In this document: one piece after another, positions 50,628 through 58,858 of the stretch
Position numbering within the stretch: the stretch's first letter is position 1
Layout of the letters: the number at the start of each line of letters is the position of its first letter
Origin: CAYLPJ01 sp964385465
GTDB taxonomy: Bacteria; Planctomycetota; Phycisphaerae; SM23-33
Direction: 5' to 3'
Assembly (NCBI GenBank): GCA_964385465.1
Contig: CAYLPJ010000015.1
Coordinates: forward strand, 1 to 64,000
DNA: 64,000 bases
Made by a program: the position numbers and the translations under genes
The notes under the pieces: model-generated
What the model saw: the letters and a program-made list of their open reading frames with translations, nothing else
Database searches by the model: none
Told to the model about the DNA's origin: nothing

Positions 50628-53104
50628 GCCGCACCCGAGCACGACTTGCCCTTGCCGCCTGCTGCATCGCCGCCGCTGCCCCGGTGGCCGCCCAGACCAC
50701 GCAACCCGACCTCGTCGAGCGAATAGGGAGCCTGCTGACCGCCGCCCGCGAGGCCGAAACGTACCCCGCCGCCGACCGCCACCTCGACGCGGCCGAGAAG
50801 CTCTATCGCGACCGCGGCGGTTCGCTGGACCTGACGGACCGCCGTTTCGTGCGGGCGGACCTGCTCGCCGCCCGCGGGCGGGCCGCCGCGACGGCCTGGC
50901 GGCGCGACCCCGAGGGGCGGGCGCACCTGCCGCCGATCGCCACGAGGGCCCTGAACGAGGCGACCGCCGAATACGGCCGCATCGTCGAGCTCTGCGAGAG
51001 GCGCCTCGACGGCCTGGAGGTCCGCCTGGGCCACGAACTCGCCCGCCGCCACGCGAAGTGGCAGGAGCTGGGCGGGCTGATCTCGCGGGCGAACTACCGC
51101 GAGGCGTGGGCGCACTACCATCTCGCCCTGGTTACCGACGACGCCGACGCCCGTCGCCGGCGGCTGACCGAGGCCGTCGAGCGCTTCCGCGGCTTCACCG
51201 TCAACGGCTATCGCAACCACCCGATCGTCGGGCGGTGTTTCCTCGGCCAGGCCCTGTGCCTCCAGGAGCTCGGCCGACCGTATGCCGTCCTTGAGCTTCT
51301 CGACGACGTCAAGGCCTCGAACACCCCGCCGGACCTGTTGCGGCGGCTGACGTACCTGAAGATGCACGCCGCCGGGGCGTACGGTTCGCACCTCGCCTGC
51401 GAGCAGGCGGCGGCGGAGTACTTCGGCTCGGTCGAACCCACCCGGCGGCTGGGCGACGTCGAGCTGGCGATGTGCATCGAGCGGGCGAAATGCCTGGCCG
51501 CCCTGGCCGACCCGGCGAGGAACCCCGAGTTCCACGGCGCGTTCCGGCGCCGCCTGAACGCCGTGGTCGAGCGGATCAACGCCCACGGCGAGCCGTGGAC
51601 CGCCGAACTCCGCCGCGTGCTGGGCAAGGCCGAAGGCGGCTCGGCCTTCGCGGCCGACCGGCGAGCGCGGGAGCTGTTCGACGCCGGCCGATACGACGAA
51701 GCCGCCGATACCGCCCGGGAGGCCCTTGCCGCCGACCCGGCCGGGATGACCCCCGCGGTCCGCGCCGACCTGACCTACGCCCTGGCGGCGGCGGAGATCA
51801 ACGCGGCGCGCCCGGGCCGGGCCGTCGACGCCGCGGCCGCCTTCGCTGACGCCTTCCCCGACGACCCCCGCCTCGGTCGCCTGGGGGCGGCCCTGCTCGA
51901 TGCCGCCGAGGCCGCACGGGCCCGCCAGCCCCCCATGCCCGCCGACCGCTACGACGAGCTGTTGGCCGCCATCGGCCGGGCCTTCCCGGACATCCCCGAG
52001 GTCCGCTGGCGGCGAGCCGAACTGGCGCTTCGCCGCGGGAGGGACCAGCAGGCCGTGGACCTGCTGAAGAGCGTCGGACCCGACAGCCCCATCCACCTGC
52101 TGGCGCTGTACGCCCGGGCCGTCGCGGCCGCGCGAACGGCGGCGCCCGCCGACACCAACGCGCCCGCGCATGCCGACCTGGACGCCGCCGCCGAGGCCAT
52201 CGTCCGCTTCGCCGACGCCGCCGACGCCCGCGAGCTGACCGGGCCCCAGGCCCGCGCCGCCCGTGCGGTCACCGAGGCGGCTGTCCTCATCGCCCGCGGC
52301 TACCTCGCCCTGCCCCCTCCGGCTGCCCGCAGGGCCTCGGCCCTGCTGAACCGCGTGGGCGCGATGGGCGCCGCCGCCGACACCGCCGCCGACGCCCGCC
52401 GCCTGCTGGGCCTGCGGGCAGCCCTGCTGACCGCCGAACCCGGCGAGGCCGCCGCACGCATCGAGGCCCTGCTCGATCCGCGACTCGACGCAGCTCGCGC
52501 ACCGGCCGACCTGCTCTCCCTCGCCGCCGACCTCCGCGACCGGTTCCACCGCCTCGCAGACGCAGGCCGCAGCGACGACGCGGCGCCGCTGGGCGACCTG
52601 GCCGCCAGCATCTACCGCGCCGTCCTCGCCCGCGCCCGCCGAAGCGACGCGACGGCCGTCCCCGCGTCGAGGGTTCCGGCGCTCCGGTTGGCCCTGGCCG
52701 AAACGCTCCTGCGCCTCGGCCGGGCCGGCGAGGCCCTCGACCACTACCGCCGCCTGGCGTCCCGGCCGGGGCTGGGGCGCTCGCCGGCGGTCCTTCGCGG
52801 CCTGGCGTTGTCCTACGAGCGGCAGCGGGAGTACGCCCGGGCCGAGCGGCACTGGGCGACGCTCGCCCGCGGCCTGGACGAGGGGTCGAACCGCTGGGCC
52901 GAAGCGCGGTATCATTGGTATCGGTGCCTGCGCGACCGCGGCCTGCGGGGGCGGGCGGCCAGGCTGCTGGCCTACTTCCGCCTCCAGCACCCGCGGATCG
53001 CGGATCCGGCCTGGCGGCGGCGGTTCGACGACCTCGCCGCCGACCTCGGCCTCGACGCGCCCTCGACCGCCCCCGCCGGGCATACAGCCGAAAGCCGACC
53101 ATGA
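50624..53104 (+). CDS. Exported TPR-like protein of the Exb operon
   Basis: An 826-aa protein. GTG start overlapping the ExbD stop; signal peptide VSRTRARLALAACCIAAAA ending before QTT. The rest is Ala-rich helical with TPR-like repeats (GRYDEAADTAREALAADP, GRAGEALDHYRRLASRPGL, EYARAERHWATLARGLDEG). Similar TPR proteins occur with ExbBD genes in other planctomycetes (established association from memory, not checked). Periplasmic scaffold likely. Confidence 0.83.
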   Translation: MSRTRARLALAACCIAAAAPVAAQTTQPDLVERIGSLLTAAREAETYPAADRHLDAAEKLYRDRGGSLDLTDRRFVRADLLAARGRAAATAWRRDPEGRAHLPPIATRALNEATAEYGRIVELCERRLDGLEVRLGHELARRHAKWQELGGLISRANYREAWAHYHLALVTDDADARRRRLTEAVERFRGFTVNGYRNHPIVGRCFLGQALCLQELGRPYAVLELLDDVKASNTPPDLLRRLTYLKMHAAGAYGSHLACEQAAAEYFGSVEPTRRLGDVELAMCIERAKCLAALADPARNPEFHGAFRRRLNAVVERINAHGEPWTAELRRVLGKAEGGSAFAADRRARELFDAGRYDEAADTAREALAADPAGMTPAVRADLTYALAAAEINAARPGRAVDAAAAFADAFPDDPRLGRLGAALLDAAEAARARQPPMPADRYDELLAAIGRAFPDIPEVRWRRAELALRRGRDQQAVDLLKSVGPDSPIHLLALYARAVAAARTAAPADTNAPAHADLDAAAEAIVRFADAADARELTGPQARAARAVTEAAVLIARGYLALPPPAARRASALLNRVGAMGAAADTAADARRLLGLRAALLTAEPGEAAARIEALLDPRLDAARAPADLLSLAADLRDRFHRLADAGRSDDAAPLGDLAASIYRAVLARARRSDATAVPASRVPALRLALAETLLRLGRAGEALDHYRRLASRPGLGRSPAVLRGLALSYERQREYARAERHWATLARGLDEGSNRWAEARYHWYRCLRDRGLRGRAARLLAYFRLQHPRIADPAWRRRFDDLAADLGLDAPSTAPAGHTAESRP

Positions 53105-56100
53105 TCTACGGACCGGCCTTCTACAAGCTGCTGGATATCCCCGAGTCGGTCGCCGAGCCGACGGCATACGACCTGCTGGCCCTGGACGCCGCTTCGGCCA
53201 CACCGGCCCGGGTGGACGAGGCCCTCCGGCAACGCAAGCTCGCCCTGCGCCGCAACATCCCGGGGCCGCAGCTCATCCCCGTCGTCTCGGTCATCGAGCG
53301 CGAGCTGGACAAGGCCGCCGACATCCTCCGCGACCCCGCCCGCCGCAGGCGCTACGACGAGCGCCTCGCCGGCAGGCGCGACGCTGCCGAGCAGCCCGCC
53401 GCCCACGACCGCCGCGCCCTCGTGGCCGCGTGCGGCCGGGCCGTGCGCGAGGCCGTCGATGCCGACGGCTGCCTGCCCCCCGACCGCCGGTCGGCGCTGG
53501 AGGCCCGCCTGCGAGAACTGGGCCTGCCGGCCGAAGACGCCGCCTACGTTCTGGGCAACCTTCCGGCCCCGGCGGGTGTCGAACCCCAGCCCGCCCTGGA
53601 CGATTCCGAAGACGACAGCCCCGAAGCCGAGAACGCCGAGGAGCCGATCGATACGCCTATCGCGCTGGAACCCTTGGAACCTCCGCAGGCGCAGCAGGAG
53701 CCCGAAGGGGCGCGGTCCGCGGTCGCCGAGTTCAAGCTCCACGTGATGGCCCTGTTCCCCATGGGCGACGCCGACGAGGCCGAGCGAAAGCGCCTGCTCT
53801 CGCTGGCGATCGCCGAGGGACTGAGCCTCGACGAGGGCCGGGCGGTCCTGGACGACTACCTCGCTCCGCCGTCGCGGGCCGGCGGCTGGAGCGGGCGCGA
53901 CCGCGCCGCGCGATGGAGGCTCGTGCCCTGGCTGCTGGCGGTCGCGGCGGCGGTGATCCTCATCGCCGGCGGCTACGGCGTGATCGAGTTGGCCCGGCGC
54001 GCGTCCAGGGAGCAGACCCGGGCGGGCGCATCAGCCGGGGCCGGCGCGTCGCTGCCTCCCCCGGCCTCCGAACTGCTGGCCACCGCCCTGCGGCTGGCCG
54101 ACGTCCCGGGCGAGGTGCAGCGGACGTTCAACGACGCCAACGACACGGCGGCCCTGCCGGCGCTGCCGGCCGCCGCGAAGCTGCTGGCCAAGGGCGCGCC
54201 GCAGGAACGCCTCCGCGCCGCGGGGGTCTTCGCAGGCGTGCTGCTGCGGCCGGGCACGCGCCCGGCCGTGCAGAAAGCCGCGGTCGACGCCCTGTTGGCC
54301 CCTCTCGACGCCGCGGCGGACGCCAACGAGCCGGCACCATCGGCCCTGTACGAAGCCGCGCACCTGCTCGCGCTGGCGTTGTGGCTCCGCGAGAGTCCGT
54401 CGGACCGGATCGCGCGGCCGCGGGAGCTTGCGTTGTATGTCGACCGGTCGCGCCGGGCGTGGACGGCCAGCCTCGCCGCCCACCCGGACGATCCGCTGGC
54501 CGACCCGGACCGCCTGACCGCCGCGGTAATCGAGGGCGGGGACCTGGCCGCCTACGCCGACCGCGCCGATCCGAACGCCCTCGAGGCCGTCACCGACGGC
54601 CTCGTCGCTCTCGCCGCCGACCCCGCACGCGCCGGGGCCGAGCCCGCCCGGGCCGCCCTGCTCCGCTGCGCCGCCGCCCCGCATGCGCCGCCGGCGCGCC
54701 GCGTCGCCCGCCTGGCGCTGGTTCGGCTGATACGCAAGGCGACGCATCCGGCCGCCGCGGAGCAGGCACGGTCCGTCCTCGCCCGCGAGCTGAGCCTCGA
54801 CCCCCGCGACCCGTTGCTCGATGCGGCGCTGGACACGCCGGAGGCTCGCAGGCAGGTTGCCGCCGCCTTCGGCCGGGCCGTCGTCGTCGGGCGGGACTTC
54901 ACCGCCCCGCCGGCCACCGGACCTGCCACGCGCGCTGTCGCGGCCACCGGGCCGGCGACGGCCCCGGCGACGCGGCCGACCGGCCCGGCCAGGCTCGAGC
55001 CCACTCCGAAGGCCGCCAGGGTCCGTGCGGCGTGGACGCCGGAAGGCGACCGAACGGCCCTGCTGACCGACGTGGCCGTGGGGGTGCTGGCCCAGGCGGC
55101 GGAGGTCGCGAAGTTCGCCAGCCGCTCCGGCGCACTGGACGTCGAACTGGCGACCATGCTGGCAGAGGAGGACCCCGAGCTGCGCGGCGCCAAGCTGGGC
55201 CGGATCGTCAGCTTCAAGGGCGCCCGGGCCGAGCCGCCGACCATCGAGATGCTGCCCGAAGACGTCGTCGAACGCATGCGCGGGGACCTCCGCTCGCCCA
55301 ACGCCGGCAAGCGGAACCGCACGATCGAGCAGCTGCGCGTCCTCGGCGGCTCGCAGGCGGCCGGGCTGCTGCTGGAGCGGGCGGGCAAGCTGGTTCGCAC
55401 GGCGGGCGCGTCGCAGTTCGCGGAGATGAACCGGATCCTGGCCGCCCTGGCGGGCATGAACGCCCCGGGCGTGCCGCTGGCCCTGGCGAAGATGATCGAG
55501 CCGGCGCGAAGCAACTACGCCGCCCACCGCGTGGTGATGACACTGCTGACCGGCACGGGATACATGGGCAACACCGGCCAGGGCCGCTACCACCTGCCGA
55601 TCAATCACTCCCCCGCCGCCCGCAAGGCCGCCGCAGCCCGGTGGACCACCCGTGCCCCGACCGCCCCGTGGGGGCCCGAAGCCATCGCCGTCGCCGGGCG
55701 CACCGGATCACCCGACGCCTGGGGGCCCGACGAACGGACCGAGCGGCTGCTGGCGGTTATCGGCCACTACCTGTCGCTCAGCGGAGGAATGCTGGAGGCC
55801 TACCGCCCGGCCCCCGACGCCGCCCCGCCGGCGACGCCGGACGTCCACCCCTCCCGCGCGAACGTCCGCGGGCCGGTGACGGCCGAGACGCTGCTCGCCG
55901 CGGGGGATCTGCTCGTCGCCCAGCTCACGCGCCTCGCCCGCCGCAACGCCGCCGACGAAGGCAAGTTCGCCGTGCGGCTGGACATGATCGCCGTCGCCGC
56001 TGACGCCCGCGACCTCGCCTGCCAGACCGACCTTCAGCGCCTTGCCGTCCGCCTCGCCACCGCCGGGCGCCTGCTGGACGTCCTCGCCCGCCAGGCCGAC

Positions 56101-56250
56101 AGGGGCCGGGCGAAGACGCCCCAGTTCGACGCCGTCGCCGCCGCCCGCGCCGAAGCCGACGCCGCCGCCGGAAACGTCCTCGACCAGCTCCGCCTGCACG
56201 CGTGGTTCAACCTCATCCTCCTGGAGCACCTGCCCACCACGGGCCCGTGA
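53101..56250 (+). CDS. Large membrane protein with J-like N-terminal domain
   Basis: A 1049-aa protein. Residues about 7-90 resemble a DnaJ J-domain-like helix bundle (FYKLLDIPESVAEPTAYDLLAL, cut here, then AADILRDPARRRRYDERL) but lack the HPD tripeptide, so Hsp70 stimulation is unlikely. A membrane segment lies at about 276-298 (WLLAVAAAVILIAGGYGVI). The large outer part (about 300-1049) is Ala-rich and helical, HEAT-like. ATG overlaps the TPR gene's stop. Confidence 0.78.
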   Translation: MIYGPAFYKLLDIPESVAEPTAYDLLALDAASATPARVDEALRQRKLALRRNIPGPQLIPVVSVIERELDKAADILRDPARRRRYDERLAGRRDAAEQPAAHDRRALVAACGRAVREAVDADGCLPPDRRSALEARLRELGLPAEDAAYVLGNLPAPAGVEPQPALDDSEDDSPEAENAEEPIDTPIALEPLEPPQAQQEPEGARSAVAEFKLHVMALFPMGDADEAERKRLLSLAIAEGLSLDEGRAVLDDYLAPPSRAGGWSGRDRAARWRLVPWLLAVAAAVILIAGGYGVIELARRASREQTRAGASAGAGASLPPPASELLATALRLADVPGEVQRTFNDANDTAALPALPAAAKLLAKGAPQERLRAAGVFAGVLLRPGTRPAVQKAAVDALLAPLDAAADANEPAPSALYEAAHLLALALWLRESPSDRIARPRELALYVDRSRRAWTASLAAHPDDPLADPDRLTAAVIEGGDLAAYADRADPNALEAVTDGLVALAADPARAGAEPARAALLRCAAAPHAPPARRVARLALVRLIRKATHPAAAEQARSVLARELSLDPRDPLLDAALDTPEARRQVAAAFGRAVVVGRDFTAPPATGPATRAVAATGPATAPATRPTGPARLEPTPKAARVRAAWTPEGDRTALLTDVAVGVLAQAAEVAKFASRSGALDVELATMLAEEDPELRGAKLGRIVSFKGARAEPPTIEMLPEDVVERMRGDLRSPNAGKRNRTIEQLRVLGGSQAAGLLLERAGKLVRTAGASQFAEMNRILAALAGMNAPGVPLALAKMIEPARSNYAAHRVVMTLLTGTGYMGNTGQGRYHLPINHSPAARKAAAARWTTRAPTAPWGPEAIAVAGRTGSPDAWGPDERTERLLAVIGHYLSLSGGMLEAYRPAPDAAPPATPDVHPSRANVRGPVTAETLLAAGDLLVAQLTRLARRNAADEGKFAVRLDMIAVAADARDLACQTDLQRLAVRLATAGRLLDVLARQADRGRAKTPQFDAVAAARAEADAAAGNVLDQLRLHAWFNLILLEHLPTTGP

Positions 56251-56273
56251 CCGCACCGACAAGGGATCGACAC

Positions 56274-57110
56274 ATGACCGCACGAACCGCCCTGGCGCTC
56301 GCGATGGCGGCAGCCGCCCTGCCGGCCGCCGCGCTGCTCGCCCAGCCGGCCACCCGCCCGGCCGACGCGGCGCCGGCGGGGCTCGAGGCCGCTGAACTCG
56401 CCGCCCGGGTCCTGCTGGACCCGCTCAACGCGGACCTCCGCCGACGGCTGCAACGCCTCCGCCGGCGCCAGCGTGCCGAGCGCCGTCAGGGCTGCGAGGC
56501 GCTGGCCCGGGGGCTGTCGGCGTATCTCCGGGCCGGGCCCGAGCCGGCCGAGCCCGCCCTGCGCCAGGCCAACCGCAGCCCGCGAGCCCGCGCCCTCGCC
56601 GCCGGGTTGCCGAAGAAGCTGCCCGAACTGCTGGCCCTGGCCGAGAAGGCCGAGGAGGACCGCCGCCTCGGCCGCCGGACGCTCTGCCCCCGCTGCGGGA
56701 ACACCGGCGAGGTGGCCTGCACGGCCGTGCGATGCTACGGCTCGGGGAAGGTCTCGTGCACGAAGTGTCGCGGCACGGGGCGGCTGTCGGTGCGCCGCCA
56801 CGCCCTCCAGCCGGCGGTCCAGGTGCTCTGCGACGACTGCGGCGGCATGGGCGTGGTGAACTGCGAGGCCTGCGGCGGCACGGGTCGGGCGCCGTGCCCG
56901 GCCTGCGACGCCGGCGAGGGCCCGCCACCGGCGCCGCTGCTTCGGGCGGGCGAGCGGCGGGCCATCCGGGAGGCGATCGACAAGGCCCGCTGGCTGCGGG
57001 ACGGGTACGTAAACCTCGTCACGCCGGACGCCCTGGCCCCGGCTCCGCGGCGTCCGGGGCGGGCCGGCAAGGGCCCGCGGACGCGTTCAGCCGGCGCTAC
57101 CGTACGGTGA
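56274..57110 (+). CDS. Exported DnaJ-type zinc-finger protein
   Basis: A 278-aa protein with signal peptide (about residues 1-24, ending LLAQ). Residues 138-214 carry six paired-cysteine motifs (CPRC, CTAVRC, CTKC, CDDC, CEAC, CPAC), most followed by G-x-G, as in the DnaJ central zinc domain, which has four CxxCxGxG units. The second pair is irregular. No J-domain is present; the upstream gene encodes a degenerate one. Last gene of the operon. Confidence 0.82.
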   Translation: MTARTALALAMAAAALPAAALLAQPATRPADAAPAGLEAAELAARVLLDPLNADLRRRLQRLRRRQRAERRQGCEALARGLSAYLRAGPEPAEPALRQANRSPRARALAAGLPKKLPELLALAEKAEEDRRLGRRTLCPRCGNTGEVACTAVRCYGSGKVSCTKCRGTGRLSVRRHALQPAVQVLCDDCGGMGVVNCEACGGTGRAPCPACDAGEGPPPAPLLRAGERRAIREAIDKARWLRDGYVNLVTPDALAPAPRRPGRAGKGPRTRSAGATVR

Positions 57111-57120
57111 ACACCGGGTA

Positions 57121-57151
57121 AAAGGCCGCCGCCTCGTGCGATTCGGCCTTT
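57121..57151 (+). terminator. Candidate terminator after the zinc-finger gene
   Basis: AAAGGCCG and CGGCCTTT form a perfect 8-bp stem with a 15-base loop, 10 bases after the stop at 57110. It ends in TTT, a short tract. It also overlaps the -35 region of rpsA. Confidence 0.45.
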
Positions 57152-57177
57152 GCGCCGCAGGCGGCGTGGAGTATCAT
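57149..57177 (+). promoter_or_regulatory. Promoter candidate of rpsA
   Basis: TTTGCG (57149-57154), 17-base spacer, TATCAT (57172-57177). Predicted start near 57184, leader of about 52 nt. The -35 begins inside the arm of the preceding hairpin. Confidence 0.45.
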
Positions 57178-57235
57178 GCCGGATTCTCGGGCGCTGACGC
57201 CAGGACACCCGACCCGCCGCCCGGCGCGGGAGCCG

Positions 57236-58762
57236 ATGAGGATGGAGATGAGTTCGCAAGACGACGGCACGGACCCCCGGGTCCCGGATGCTTCGAGCAT
57301 GGACGACGCGCTCCAGCGCGAGGTGGACCAGGCCCTCGGCGGAATGAGCGTCGAGGAGCTGATGGACGAGGGCGCAGCCGCCCCAGGCAGCGGCGAGGCC
57401 CTGCCCGAAGGGGTCCGCAAAGGCAAAGTCATCGCCATCCAGGGCGAGGACATCTTCGTGGACTTCGGCAGCAAGACCCAGGGGATCCTCCCGGCGATCC
57501 AGTTCGCCGACGAGGACATGCCCGCCGTCGGCGACACCGTCGAGGTCACCATCGAGCGCTACGACCCCGAGGACGGACTGCTCGTGCTCAGCCGCGAGGG
57601 CGCCGTCACCGCCGCCACGTGGGACACCCTCGAGGTCGGGCAGGTCGTCGAGGCCTACGTCACCGGCAGCAACACCGGCGGGCTGGAACTGAAATTCAAC
57701 AACATCCGCGGCTTCATGCCCGTCAGCCACATCGACCTCGCCCGCACCGAGGACATGAAGCCGTACATCCAGACCAAGATCCTCTGCGAGGTCCTGGAGA
57801 TCGACCGCCGACGCGAAAGCGTCACCCTCTCCCGCCGGGCCATGCTGAAGCGCCAGGAGGAAGAGGCCAAGGCCGAGCTGCTGGCCACGCTGGCCGAGGG
57901 GCAGGTCGTTGACGGCACGGTGCGGACGATCATGCCCTACGGCGCGTTCGTGAACCTTGGCGGCGTCGACGGGCTGCTGCACATCGGCGACATGGCCCAC
58001 CGCCGCGTCGAGGACCCCCGCGAGATCGTCACCGAGGGCCAGCACGTCAAGGTCATGGTCCTCAAGATCGACCGCGAGAACGACCGCATCGGCCTGGGGC
58101 TCAAGCAGGCCCTGCCCGACCCCTGGGAAGGCGCCGAGGGCAAGTGGCCCGTGGACGAGCTGGTTACCGGGCGGATCACCCGCCTGGCCGACTTCGGCGC
58201 GTTCGTCGAGCTCGAGGAAGGCGTCGAGGGGCTCATCCCCATCAGCGAGATGTCCTTCGAGCGGCGGATCAAGCACCCCGGCGACGTGCTCAGCGAGGGC
58301 GACACCGTCCAGCTCCGCGTACTCAACGTCGAGCCCGACCGCAAGCGCATCAGCCTCTCGCTGAAGCGCGTCGGCGAGGACCCCTGGACCGGTGCGGCCG
58401 TGCGGTGGGCGCCGGACACGGTCGTCGAGGGCATCGTCACGAAGCTGGCGGACTTCGGCGCGTTCGTGGAGCTTGCCCCCGGCGTGGAGGGCCTGGTGCA
58501 TATCAGCGAGCTGGCGGAGGGTCACGTCCGAAGCGTCTCGGAGGTCGTCCGGGAGGGCGACAGCGTGCAGGCGAAGGTGCTGGACGTCGACGAGGACCGC
58601 CGGCGGATCGGCCTGTCGATCAAGGCCCTCAAGCAGGACCCGGACTACACCGGCGACCTGGAAAGCGCCATGCCCGAATCCGAGCCGCGCAAGAAGCGCA
58701 AGCGCCCGCTGAAGGGCGGCCTGGACAGCGGCCCGGACTGGCTGGACCTGCTGAACTCCTAG
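57236..58762 (+). CDS. rpsA: Ribosomal protein S1 / S1-domain RNA-binding protein
   Basis: A 508-aa protein with five S1 (OB-fold) domains at about 58-121, 133-201, 221-290, 305-376 and 395-466; domains 3 to 5 show the GAFV-L-GVEGL core best (DFGAFVELEEGVEGLIPISEM). Enterobacterial S1 has six. It binds mRNA at the 30S subunit. A cluster of Met codons (57236, 57242, 57248) leaves the start open: GGGAG precedes the first, GAGG the third. The C-terminus is basic (PRKKRKRPLK). Confidence 0.9.
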   Translation: MRMEMSSQDDGTDPRVPDASSMDDALQREVDQALGGMSVEELMDEGAAAPGSGEALPEGVRKGKVIAIQGEDIFVDFGSKTQGILPAIQFADEDMPAVGDTVEVTIERYDPEDGLLVLSREGAVTAATWDTLEVGQVVEAYVTGSNTGGLELKFNNIRGFMPVSHIDLARTEDMKPYIQTKILCEVLEIDRRRESVTLSRRAMLKRQEEEAKAELLATLAEGQVVDGTVRTIMPYGAFVNLGGVDGLLHIGDMAHRRVEDPREIVTEGQHVKVMVLKIDRENDRIGLGLKQALPDPWEGAEGKWPVDELVTGRITRLADFGAFVELEEGVEGLIPISEMSFERRIKHPGDVLSEGDTVQLRVLNVEPDRKRISLSLKRVGEDPWTGAAVRWAPDTVVEGIVTKLADFGAFVELAPGVEGLVHISELAEGHVRSVSEVVREGDSVQAKVLDVDEDRRRIGLSIKALKQDPDYTGDLESAMPESEPRKKRKRPLKGGLDSGPDWLDLLNS

Positions 58763-58858
58763 AGCGCGAACGGGGGAAGACCGCCGCGGCAGACCGCTTT
58801 CGCACCCGCCGTCCGCACGGGTCGTGACGCCGTTTCCCCCCGGTGAAGACGATCCCGC

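Noticed and set aside
58763..58858. Terminator between the convergent rpsA and giant gene
   Set aside because: Only a 5-bp stem (ACCCG/CGGGT) and an off-register GGGGGAA/TTCCCCCC pair with a long loop; too weak to call.
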